Of a stretch of DNA of 5,155 bases, positions 1-5,155 are shown one piece after another. Positions within the stretch are counted from its first letter, which is position 1. Every line of letters starts with the position of its first letter. Location of the stretch: assembly GCA_023429345.1 (NCBI GenBank), contig JAEYVB010000136.1, positions 1 through 5,155 on the forward strand. The letters run 5' to 3'. This stretch comes from Planctomycetota bacterium (GTDB lineage Bacteria > Planctomycetota > Phycisphaerae > Phycisphaerales > UBA1924). The position numbers and the translations under genes were made by a program. The notes beneath the pieces are model-generated. The model was not told the origin of the DNA and did not search any database. It worked only from the letters and a program-made list of their open reading frames with translations.

Positions 1-9
1 CCCTTCGAT

Positions 10-74
10 AGCACAGAGCATCAATCCGGAGGGAGCGTCGGCGACGCTCTCCGGGTTCGTGCCCTGTGCTTTTT
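10..74 (+). terminator. Long imperfect hairpin with T5 tail, probable intrinsic terminator
   Basis: The outer arms 10-16 (AGCACAG) and 64-70 (CTGTGCT) are perfect complements. The inner arms 26-31 (CCGGAG) with 49-54 and 34-39 (AGCGTC) with 43-48 are also perfect, with a two-G bulge at 32-33 and a three-base GGC loop at 40-42. Short pairings (18-20 with 60-62, 23-25 with 55-57) bridge the middle. The + strand reads TTTTT at 70-74 straight after the outer stem, as in a Rho-independent terminator. On the minus strand the hairpin is not followed by a T tract, so it would end a + strand gene located left of the window, convergent with the PilZ/receiver gene. A + strand TAG at 9-11 fits a gene ending just before it, but no coding sequence can be confirmed there. 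Confidence 0.6.
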
Positions 75-102
75 GCTTGGTGCCCTGACCCGGCTCGGGC
101 GG

Positions 103-1275
103 TCACGCGGCCTTGCGGGCCCTGGCCCGTTCGCACGCGGCGATGAGGGCCCGGACCGGCTTGATGCTGGTAGCGATGCTCATGGTGCGCTGCAGGCTGG
201 TCGCGGACTCGGCGGCGAGCTTGGCGATGGCGTCGAAGCCCATGGGGCCGGCGCTGGCCGAGAGCTGCTGGCAGAGGAGGCGGCAGGTCACGGCATCGTC
301 GCGGCGGACGGTGTCTTCGAGTTTCTTGGCCGCGTGGCGGAGCGTGACGGCGAAGCCGCCGACCGCCTGGTACTCGGGGTGCTCCGGCGGCAGGGTGCTG
401 ACCGCGGCGCTCATGGTGTGGCGGTTGGCGATCAGGAACTCGGCGATGGCGCGGAGGAGCGTGGACTGAACGAGCGGCTTGGAGAGGAAGGCGTCGGCCT
501 CGACCTGGTCCAGTGCGCGGCGGCCGGCGGGGGAGTGATCGCCGCTGGTGACGACCACCGGGCACGTGTGCCCGCGCTCGCGCAGGAAGCGGACGAAGCG
601 GGCGCCGCCGCCCTCGGGAAGGTTCATGTCGGCGATGATGAGGTCCCACGGCTGGATCAGGAGCGGCGCGGCCTCGGTGGGGGAGAACGCGGTTGTGATG
701 CGGAGCCGCGTGCCGCGGAGGAAATGCCGGACGATGCGCTGCTCGGTCTCGGAGGGGTCGACAAACAGAACGGCGGCGTCGAGCTTGTCGGGGTCGATGC
801 GCTCGAGGCTGAAGCAGTCGGCCAGCGGGTCGGGGCGGAGCAGGTCGCGGATGTCCACCTGCTCGGCGAACGTGATGCCGATCTCGTGGACCATGCCCGA
901 GCGGTGGACGCAGCGTGCCACCCAACCGTCGACGACCAGCTCTCCCCGGGTGGGGTGGGGGAGCCGGACGGTGCAGCGGGTGCCGGCGTGCAGGTAGGCG
1001 CTGTGCAGGAAGGCCATCCCGCCGCGGGAAATGTTGCGGCAGGCCACCGAGATCTCGGCGGTGATTCCGTTGGGGTGGATGAGGCGCACGGGGATGGCTG
1101 TGCGGCGGAAGGGCCAGCGGACGAAATCGCGCTTGACGTTCTTGGGCGGGGCGTCGGGGCCGTCGAGCTGGTCGAGCAGGTCGGAGAGTTCCCGCTGGTG
1201 GAGGCCCAGTGAGTTGGGACGGCCCGCCTCCTGGCTGAATCGGGCGCGCGGGGATTGACCGGGACGGTTCTGCAT
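103..1275 (-). CDS. PilZ domain - response regulator receiver protein with degenerate Hpt-like tail
   Basis: This is a 390-residue, probably cytoplasmic signalling protein with no signal peptide or membrane segment. A short polar N-terminus (1-48) is followed by a PilZ-like domain at about 50-142. It shows the cyclic-di-GMP binding pattern RxxxR (R53-R57) and, 24 residues later, NxSxxG (N81, S83, G86). A receiver domain spans about 167-281, with phospho-acceptor D216 in the segment IIADMNLP, T243 in VVVTSG and K266 in LSKP. Of the usual N-terminal acidic pair only D173 remains (VDPS), so metal binding may be altered. Residues 300-385 are predicted helical. The segment LLCQQLSASAGPMGF recalls an Hpt active-site helix, but glutamine (Q336) stands where the phospho-histidine would be. 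The ATG at 1273-1275 has no clear Shine-Dalgarno. The gene lies 120 bases downstream of gyrB on the same strand. It probably joins phosphorylation input to cyclic-di-GMP sensing; the output partner is unknown. Confidence 0.88.
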   Translation of the reverse strand: MQNRPGQSPRARFSQEAGRPNSLGLHQRELSDLLDQLDGPDAPPKNVKRDFVRWPFRRTAIPVRLIHPNGITAEISVACRNISRGGMAFLHSAYLHAGTRCTVRLPHPTRGELVVDGWVARCVHRSGMVHEIGITFAEQVDIRDLLRPDPLADCFSLERIDPDKLDAAVLFVDPSETEQRIVRHFLRGTRLRITTAFSPTEAAPLLIQPWDLIIADMNLPEGGGARFVRFLRERGHTCPVVVTSGDHSPAGRRALDQVEADAFLSKPLVQSTLLRAIAEFLIANRHTMSAAVSTLPPEHPEYQAVGGFAVTLRHAAKKLEDTVRRDDAVTCRLLCQQLSASAGPMGFDAIAKLAAESATSLQRTMSIATSIKPVRALIAACERARARKAA

Positions 1276-1395
1276 GGGGGGCCAACCTGGGATACAGGGA
1301 TATCGACCTCCACGCGTCCGTTGTTTGGTCGGCGCGAGGGATTGGCGGTCGGCTTGGGCCCGAAATCGAGTTATCGGAACACGCGGTGAGCGGGG
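1276..1395 (-). other. Intergenic gap between gyrB and the PilZ/receiver gene
   Basis: This is 120 non-coding bases between two genes on the same strand. I see no hairpin followed by a T tract on the minus strand and no convincing -35/-10 pair. A seven-base direct repeat GGTCGGC occurs at 1327-1333 and 1347-1353 (20-base period), and GGGCCC sits at 1356-1361. The gap is long enough to hold a promoter for the downstream gene, but nothing in the sequence identifies one, so partial read-through from gyrB remains possible. Confidence 0.4.
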
Positions 1396-4101
1396 TCAGA
1401 CGTCGAGGTTCTTGACCTCCAGGGCGTGGTCCTCGATGAACTTACGCCGGGGCTCGACCTCTTCGCCCATGAGGATGGAGAAGAGCGAGTCGGCATCGCT
1501 GGCCATGTCCCAGTTCACCCGCACCAGGACGCGCCGGGAGGGGTCCATGGTGGTGTCCCAGAGCTGCTCGGCGTCCATCTCACCCAGCCCCTTGAAGCGC
1601 TTGATCTCCATCCCGCGCCGGCCGATCTCGTGCAGGGCGGTGAGGATGGCGGTGAGGTTCGGGGCCTCGACCACGCGGTCGCCCTTTTTCGCGGAGGATT
1701 TGGCCGCGGCCTGCTCGTCCGATTCGGCAGGCTCGGTCTCCTCGGCGACGATCTCGGCGGTCTTGCCGGGGGCGGCGAGCTTGCTGGTGACCCAGGCGAA
1801 ACGGGCGGGGAGTTTGTCGCCGGTGACGGACTCCTCCTGCTTCAAGCCGTAGTCCTCGATTTCGAGGCCCAGGGCGTGGAGGTCCGCGATCACCTTGTCG
1901 AGCTCGCGGTTCTCGTGGAGCTCGCGGAGCGTGGCGATGCGGGAGTGATCGAGCTGGCCGTTCCCGGCGGCGGCGGACTCGTCGTGCAGGTGGAGGTTGT
2001 GGGTGCGGATGAACTCCAGGGCCTCGGCCTCGGAGAAGAAGAAGTGCTCATCGCCCTGGGCGGTCACGCGGTGGGAGGGGAGCTTGCCGGCCTGGCGGCG
2101 CGCCAGGAGGTCGTGGAAGAGCGTGCCGCGGCGTTCGGCGATCTCGACCAGATCGTCGAGTCGGCGGAGGAGTCGCATGGCCTTGCGGACATCGGCGCCC
2201 TCGAGGCGGCGCAGTTCCCTGGCCTGGCCGGTCTTCGCGTCGACCTGCGTGATGTCGCGGACGACCAGGTGCGAATCCTCGAGGCCGAGCTCGGTGAGCG
2301 TGTCGGCGAGCACTTTCTCGTTGAGGACGTAGCGGGACTGCTTGCCGCGGGTGATCTGGTAGAGGGGCGGCTGGGCGATGAAGATGCGGCCGCGCTTCAG
2401 GAGCTCGGGCATCTGGCGGAAGAAGAACGTGAGCAGGAGCGTGCGGATGTGGGAGCCGTCCACATCGGCGTCGGTCATGATGATGATCTTGCCGTAGCGG
2501 AGCTTGCTGTAGTCGAACTCCTCGCCGATGCCGCAGCGGAGGGCGGCGATAAGGGTGCGGATCTCCTCGAAGCCGAGCACCTTGTCGATGCGGGCCTTCT
2601 CGACGTTGAGGATCTTGCCCTTGAGCGGGAGGATGGCCTGGGTCTCGACGTTCCGACCCTGGGTGGCGGACCCGCCTGCCGAATCACCCTCGACCAGGAA
2701 GAGCTCTGAGCGGTCGAAATCCTTGGTTTTGCAGTCCCGCAGCTTGTGGGGCATGGAGCCGGAATCGAGGGCCGTCTTGCGGCGGGTGAGCTCGCGCGCC
2801 TTGCGGGCGGCCTCGCGGGCCTGGGCGGCGACGATGCCCTTCATGCAGAGCCGCTTGGCCTCGCCGGGGTGCTCCTCCAGCCAGTCCTTCAGGGCTTCGC
2901 CGACGGCGGAGCTGACGAAGTCCTCGATCTCCGGGTTGAGGAGCTTTTCCTTTGGCTGGTTGTTGAAGGTAGGGTTGGGGAGCTTCACGCTGACGATGGC
3001 GATGAGGCCCTCGCGCAGGTCCTCGCCGGTGGGGACCGGGTCCTTGTCCTTGATGATGCCGGCCTTGCGGGCGTAGGCGTTGATGGTGCGGGTAAGCGCG
3101 ACCTTGAACCCCTGGCCGTGCGTCCCGCCGTCGACGTTGTTGATGTTGTTGGCGAACGTGAAAAGGGTCTCGTTGTACCCGTCGTGGTACTGGAGCGAGA
3201 CCTCGCAGACCAGGCTGGCCTCGGGGTTCTCCCGGCGGACGTACACAGGGGAGGAGACGGCGTTCTTGCCGTGCATCAGGTGCTCGACGTATTCCACCAG
3301 CCCGTTCTCGGCCTTGTACGTTTCGGAGCGGATCTTGCCGTCGGGGCCGACACGTTCGTCGGTCAGTTTGATCGTGACGCCGGGGTTCAGGTAGGCCAGC
3401 TCGCGCAGCCGGGTGGCGAGCGTCTGGAAGTTGAACGTGGTGTCCGGGAAGATCGTTGCGTCGGGCATGAAGGCGACGCGCGTGCCGGTCTTGCGGGAAC
3501 TGCCCGCGGGGATATCGCCGACGATGTTCAGCGGGCTGCGCACGCGACCGCGCTGGAACTCGATGTTGTAGACCTTGCCGCTCCGGTAAATCTCCGCCTC
3601 CATCCACTCGGAGAGGGCGTTAACGCAGGAGACGCCGACGCCGTGCAGGCCGCCCGACACCTTGTACGCCGAGTTCTCCTCCCCGAACTTGCCGCCGGCG
3701 TGGAGCGTGGTCAGCACGATCTCGATCGCGGGACGGCCGCTGATCGCCGGATTGTCGTCCTTGATTGGGTCGATCGGGATGCCGCGGCCATCGTCCACTA
3801 CGGAGCAGGAGCCGTCGGCATGGATCGTGACCAGGACGGTGGCGGCGTGGCCGGCCATCGCCTCGTCGATGGAGTTGTCGACGACCTCGTAGACGAGGTG
3901 GTGCAGGGCATTAATGCCCGTGCCGCCAATGTACATCCCGGGGCGTTTCCGGACGGCATCGAGGCCCTCGAGCACCTTGATCTGATCGGCGGAATAGTCG
4001 CCGTTGACCCTGGCCGGGGCCTGCATCGCGGGGTTCGGGGTTGCTTCCTGGATATCGAGTTCGGCGGGCGTCACCGGGGTGGTTTTGGCGCTGTTGGGCA
4101 T
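1396..4101 (-). CDS. gyrB: DNA gyrase subunit B (long form)
   Basis: This is the ATPase subunit of type IIA topoisomerase, which with GyrA introduces negative supercoils. In the 901-residue reading the GHKL ATPase shows catalytic E72 and N76 (YEVVDNSIDEA), D103/R106/G107 in DDGRGIP, the lid GGLHGVGVSCVNALS (150-164), GTRVAFMPD (206-214) and the Q382/K384 transducer loop. R173 aligns with the coumarin-contact arginine R136 of E. coli. The TOPRIM domain has E471 (VEGDSAGGSA), PLKGKILNVEKAR and D544/D546/D548 (TDADVDGS). The C-terminal tail RRGMEIKRFKGLGEMDAEQLWDTTMDP in part (828-853) and VEPRRKFIEDHA are GyrB rather than ParE type. An insert of about 230 residues (about 588-818) lies between TOPRIM and the tail, at the same place as the E. 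coli insert but longer, and ends in an acidic/Ala/Lys-rich linker. The ATG at 4099-4101 is preferred because AGGA lies six bases upstream and homology begins near residue 37. An in-frame ATG at 4222-4224 would add 41 residues unlike the family and would lie beyond the putative -10. Confidence 0.97.
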   Translation of the reverse strand: MPNSAKTTPVTPAELDIQEATPNPAMQAPARVNGDYSADQIKVLEGLDAVRKRPGMYIGGTGINALHHLVYEVVDNSIDEAMAGHAATVLVTIHADGSCSVVDDGRGIPIDPIKDDNPAISGRPAIEIVLTTLHAGGKFGEENSAYKVSGGLHGVGVSCVNALSEWMEAEIYRSGKVYNIEFQRGRVRSPLNIVGDIPAGSSRKTGTRVAFMPDATIFPDTTFNFQTLATRLRELAYLNPGVTIKLTDERVGPDGKIRSETYKAENGLVEYVEHLMHGKNAVSSPVYVRRENPEASLVCEVSLQYHDGYNETLFTFANNINNVDGGTHGQGFKVALTRTINAYARKAGIIKDKDPVPTGEDLREGLIAIVSVKLPNPTFNNQPKEKLLNPEIEDFVSSAVGEALKDWLEEHPGEAKRLCMKGIVAAQAREAARKARELTRRKTALDSGSMPHKLRDCKTKDFDRSELFLVEGDSAGGSATQGRNVETQAILPLKGKILNVEKARIDKVLGFEEIRTLIAALRCGIGEEFDYSKLRYGKIIIMTDADVDGSHIRTLLLTFFFRQMPELLKRGRIFIAQPPLYQITRGKQSRYVLNEKVLADTLTELGLEDSHLVVRDITQVDAKTGQARELRRLEGADVRKAMRLLRRLDDLVEIAERRGTLFHDLLARRQAGKLPSHRVTAQGDEHFFFSEAEALEFIRTHNLHLHDESAAAGNGQLDHSRIATLRELHENRELDKVIADLHALGLEIEDYGLKQEESVTGDKLPARFAWVTSKLAAPGKTAEIVAEETEPAESDEQAAAKSSAKKGDRVVEAPNLTAILTALHEIGRRGMEIKRFKGLGEMDAEQLWDTTMDPSRRVLVRVNWDMASDADSLFSILMGEEVEPRRKFIEDHALEVKNLDV

Positions 4102-4107
4102 CGAGTG

Positions 4108-4111
4108 TCCT
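4108..4111 (-). promoter_or_regulatory. gyrB: Ribosome binding site of gyrB
   Basis: The minus strand reads AGGA with six bases before the ATG at 4099-4101. This supports the 901-residue start over the longer in-frame start at 4224. Confidence 0.55.
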
Positions 4112-4142
4112 GCTTGGATCGTGGCGGTTTCTGCGGTGGGGT

Positions 4143-4216
4143 GGGGCCCGGTTTCGGGGCCGCCGCTGGGTCGCAAGAAATTCGGCAAAAGCCTCGGAAA
4201 AACCGCCGGTTTTCCG
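4143..4216 (-). other. Two hairpins in the predicted gyrB leader
   Basis: If gyrB is transcribed from the -10 near 4236-4241, its leader is about 125 bases and holds two potential stem-loops. The first (4195-4216) pairs CGGAAA(A)ACC with GGTTTTCCG around a GCC loop, nine base pairs with one bulged A. The second (4145-4161) pairs GGCCC with GGGCC around a seven-base loop. I recognise no known riboswitch or leader family, and in GC-rich DNA such stems can arise by chance. They could affect translation or early termination of gyrB. Confidence 0.3.
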
Positions 4217-4226
4217 GCCCACACGG

Positions 4227-4241
4227 ATACTTAAAAGTATA
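4227..4241 (-). promoter_or_regulatory. gyrB: Candidate gyrB -10 element within a perfect palindrome
   Basis: The minus strand reads TATACT (complement of 4236-4241), five of six matches to the TATAAT consensus, in an AT-rich island within GC-rich sequence. No good -35 is present at the expected 16-18 base spacing, nor a TG extension. The element overlaps a perfect inverted repeat, ATACTT-AA-AAGTAT (4227-4240), which could be an operator or simply a symmetrical -10 region. The call rests on the motif and its position upstream of gyrB only. Confidence 0.4.
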
Positions 4242-4304
4242 GGCTCGCGGCGGGCAAATTTCCTCTCCAGCCGGGGTCGTTCGGGGGCCGCTGGAAGCCT
4301 CGAT

Positions 4305-4335
4305 TTGAGGGCACTTTGGGCCCGGCTGCGATACT
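4305..4335 (+). promoter_or_regulatory. ruvX: Candidate ruvX promoter with extended -10
   Basis: TTGAGG (4305-4310, four of six to the -35 consensus) and GATACT (4330-4335, four of six to the -10 consensus) are separated by 19 bases. TG at 4327-4328 makes an extended -10 (TGC-GATACT), which can compensate for the long spacer. Initiation about seven bases downstream, near 4342, would give a leader of only about 15 bases before the GTG start at 4357. This is a motif-based prediction. Confidence 0.4.
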
Positions 4336-4356
4336 GCCCGCGATACCCTCTGGGAC

Positions 4357-4845
4357 GTGCGAATCGTGGCCATTGATCTCGGCGACAAGCGGACCGGCCT
4401 GGCCGTGGGGGACACCGTCACCGAGCTCGTCTCGCCCGCCGGTGTTCTGCACGTGCCGATCGCGACCAACGGCGGCAACGACCTCCTGCGGGCAATCCTC
4501 AAGGCGGTCGAGGAGCACATCGGGCCGCGGCCGACGGAGGGCCGATACAGCCCGCCCGGGGAGCTGGTCGTGGGCCTCCCGATGAACATGGACGGGACGG
4601 AGGGGCCCCGGGCACGCGCGGTAAGGGCGTTTGGGGCGCGTGTGGAGGCGGAGAGCGGGCGGAGGGTTCACTTTCAGGACGAGCGGCTGACGAGCGTCTC
4701 GGCGGATTGGTCCATGGCGCAGTCGGGCATGACGCACAAGGACAAGAAGAACCGTCGGGATGCCTTGGCGGCCGCGGCGGTTTTGCGCGATTTCCTGGCG
4801 GGTCGGCGGGGCGGTGGGGGCGATCCCCCGGTTATCGCCGATTGA
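4357..4845 (+). CDS. ruvX: Putative Holliday junction resolvase-like / pre-16S rRNA nuclease, YqgF family
   Basis: This is a 162-residue RNase H-fold protein of the YqgF/RuvX family, whose members are implicated in maturing the 5' end of 16S rRNA and were earlier proposed as Holliday junction resolvases. The family motifs run in order: the N-terminal strand with acidic D7 (IVAIDLGDKRTGLAVGD, 3-19), ELVVGLPMNMDGTEGPRA (69-86), the FQDERLTSVSA segment with D108 and E109 (107-117), and the last catalytic acid D135 in RRDALAAAAVL (133-143). The E. coli protein is 138 residues. The extra length here lies in a Pro/Gly-rich loop at about 56-68 and a glycine-rich tail (149-162). The GTG start is chosen because MRIVAID matches the family N-terminus exactly. 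There is no usable Shine-Dalgarno (GGGA ends only one base before GTG). It is divergent from gyrB across 255 bases. Biochemical role is inferred from the family. Confidence 0.93.
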   Translation: MRIVAIDLGDKRTGLAVGDTVTELVSPAGVLHVPIATNGGNDLLRAILKAVEEHIGPRPTEGRYSPPGELVVGLPMNMDGTEGPRARAVRAFGARVEAESGRRVHFQDERLTSVSADWSMAQSGMTHKDKKNRRDALAAAAVLRDFLAGRRGGGGDPPVIAD

Positions 4846-4880
4846 TCCTTTCTGGCGGTGCGCTCACTTCAGGGGTGGTC

Positions 4881-4909
4881 GGAACCGGGGACCGGCGGCG
4901 TTCGTCTAA
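4881..4909 (+). promoter_or_regulatory. ECF sigma factor-type promoter
   Basis: GGAACC at 4881-4886, a 16-base spacer, then CGTCTA at 4903-4908 followed by A at 4909. This matches the general pattern of extracytoplasmic-function sigma promoters (a GGAAC -35 and a CGTC(T)A -10) in both hexamers and in spacing. It lies after the end of ruvX and about 50 bases before the ATG of the next + strand gene, as expected for a promoter of that gene. No sigma gene is in the window, so the cognate factor is unknown. Confidence 0.6.
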
Positions 4910-4948
4910 CCTTCGTCGGCGATTCGGACCCGGGCTGCTGAGACAGAA

Positions 4949-4953
4949 AAGGG
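4949..4953 (+). promoter_or_regulatory. Ribosome binding site of the truncated gene
   Basis: AAGGG lies five bases before the ATG at 4959-4961. It decides the start, because the reading frame is open further upstream, including a possible GTG at 4875. Confidence 0.5.
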
Positions 4954-4958
4954 CTGAG

Positions 4959-5155
4959 ATGAACCATTGGGTTGCGCTGATGACGGTGGCGGGGACTTGG
5001 GTTGGGGTGTGCCCCGCGCAGCTGGGGCCTTCGCCGGCCCTGGCGTGTCTTGCACAGGTCGGGTCCGCGCCGGCGCAGCCCACGGAGCATCCGGCGAGCG
5101 CAGGGGAGTTCGGCACGGCGGATGAACTGCTCTCGGCGCTCGAGCGGTCGGGGGC
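4959..5155 (+). CDS. Partial gene, putative exported protein (3' end outside window)
   Basis: The frame starting at this ATG stays open for 65 codons to the right edge, so the gene is truncated by the window. The first residues MNHWVALMTVAGTWVG are hydrophobic and followed by small residues up to about 40 (ALACLAQVGSAPAQP), as in an export signal, although the usual N-terminal lysine or arginine is missing. A Pro/Ala linker then leads to GEFGTADELLSALERSG (about 49-65). A segment of the type 'ADELLxALE' is reminiscent of the start of LolA-like outer-membrane lipoprotein carrier proteins in planctomycetes, but this is memory-based and too short to name the gene. An AAGGG ribosome site and an upstream ECF-type promoter support expression from this start. 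Location outside the cytoplasm is inferred. Confidence 0.65.
   Translation, partial: MNHWVALMTVAGTWVGVCPAQLGPSPALACLAQVGSAPAQPTEHPASAGEFGTADELLSALERSG

Noticed and set aside
73..1212. A 379-codon + strand open frame opposite the PilZ/receiver gene
   Set aside because: The minus strand encodes recognisable PilZ and receiver motifs. The + strand product is low-complexity Gly/Ala/Glu/Asp and begins just after the terminator-like hairpin.
1327..1353. Direct repeat GGTCGGC as a possible operator
   Set aside because: Seven GC-rich bases repeated once is not distinguishable from chance here.
1426..2709. A 427-codon + strand open frame opposite the 3' half of gyrB
   Set aside because: It is a shadow of gyrB with the same skewed Glu/Leu/Gly/Val composition and no family motif.
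4102..4224. A 41-residue N-terminal extension of GyrB from the ATG at 4222-4224
   Set aside because: The extension has no family similarity and lies in the leader. The ATG at 4099-4101 has an AGGA ribosome site at good spacing.
2746..4242. A 498-codon + strand open frame opposite gyrB
   Set aside because: It mirrors the GC-rich codon pattern of gyrB, has Gly/Val/Asp-rich composition with no recognisable domain, and the minus strand carries every GyrB motif.
4267..4294. Inverted repeat CCAGC...GCTGG in the divergent region
   Set aside because: Only five base pairs with an 18-base loop, expected by chance at this GC content.
4231..4737. Minus-strand open frames opposite ruvX
   Set aside because: Arg/Pro-rich products with no motif, opposite a well-supported RuvX coding sequence.
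4832..5116. Minus-strand open frame opposite the right-edge gene
   Set aside because: No recognisable motif. The + strand has a promoter motif, a ribosome site and a signal-like N-terminus.
1..5155. A CRISPR array, tRNA, insertion sequence, phage or toxin-antitoxin system
   Set aside because: I saw no regularly spaced repeats, cloverleaf, transposase motif or paired small genes. The window is filled by recognisable housekeeping and signalling genes.

Overview
This 5155-base, GC-rich window looks like ordinary chromosome from a Gram-negative-type bacterium. My best guess is a member of the Planctomycetota, possibly Phycisphaerae-like. That guess rests on the high GC content, the weak or absent Shine-Dalgarno sequences in front of two of the genes, the long form of GyrB with a lineage-style ATP-lid region, and an ECF-sigma-type promoter motif. 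None of these proves the lineage.

Layout, left to right. Positions 10-70 form a long imperfect hairpin followed by five T's, which reads as a terminator for a + strand gene lying left of the window. Positions 103-1275 (minus) encode a 390-residue PilZ + receiver protein with a helical C-terminal tail that resembles a histidine phosphotransfer domain without its histidine. Positions 1396-4101 (minus) encode DNA gyrase subunit B (gyrB, 901 residues). Positions 4102-4356 are a divergent intergenic region with a promoter candidate for each side. Positions 4357-4845 (plus) encode the YqgF/RuvX-family nuclease (GTG start). Positions 4846-4958 carry a close match to an ECF-sigma promoter, and from 4959 a new + strand gene with a signal-peptide-like N-terminus runs off the right edge.

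Functionally, gyrB (supercoiling) and ruvX (RNA processing/recombination-type nuclease) are housekeeping genes transcribed divergently. The PilZ/receiver gene lies 120 bases downstream of gyrB on the same strand with no convincing terminator between them, so it may be partly co-transcribed. It would link a two-component phosphorelay to cyclic-di-GMP. The truncated rightmost gene is probably exported and may be under envelope-stress-type control.

I see no CRISPR array, tRNA, rRNA, transposon or phage gene, and no clearly undescribed multi-gene system. The points most worth a second look are the ECF-type promoter, the PilZ-REC-pseudoHpt protein and the palindrome overlapping the gyrB -10 element.
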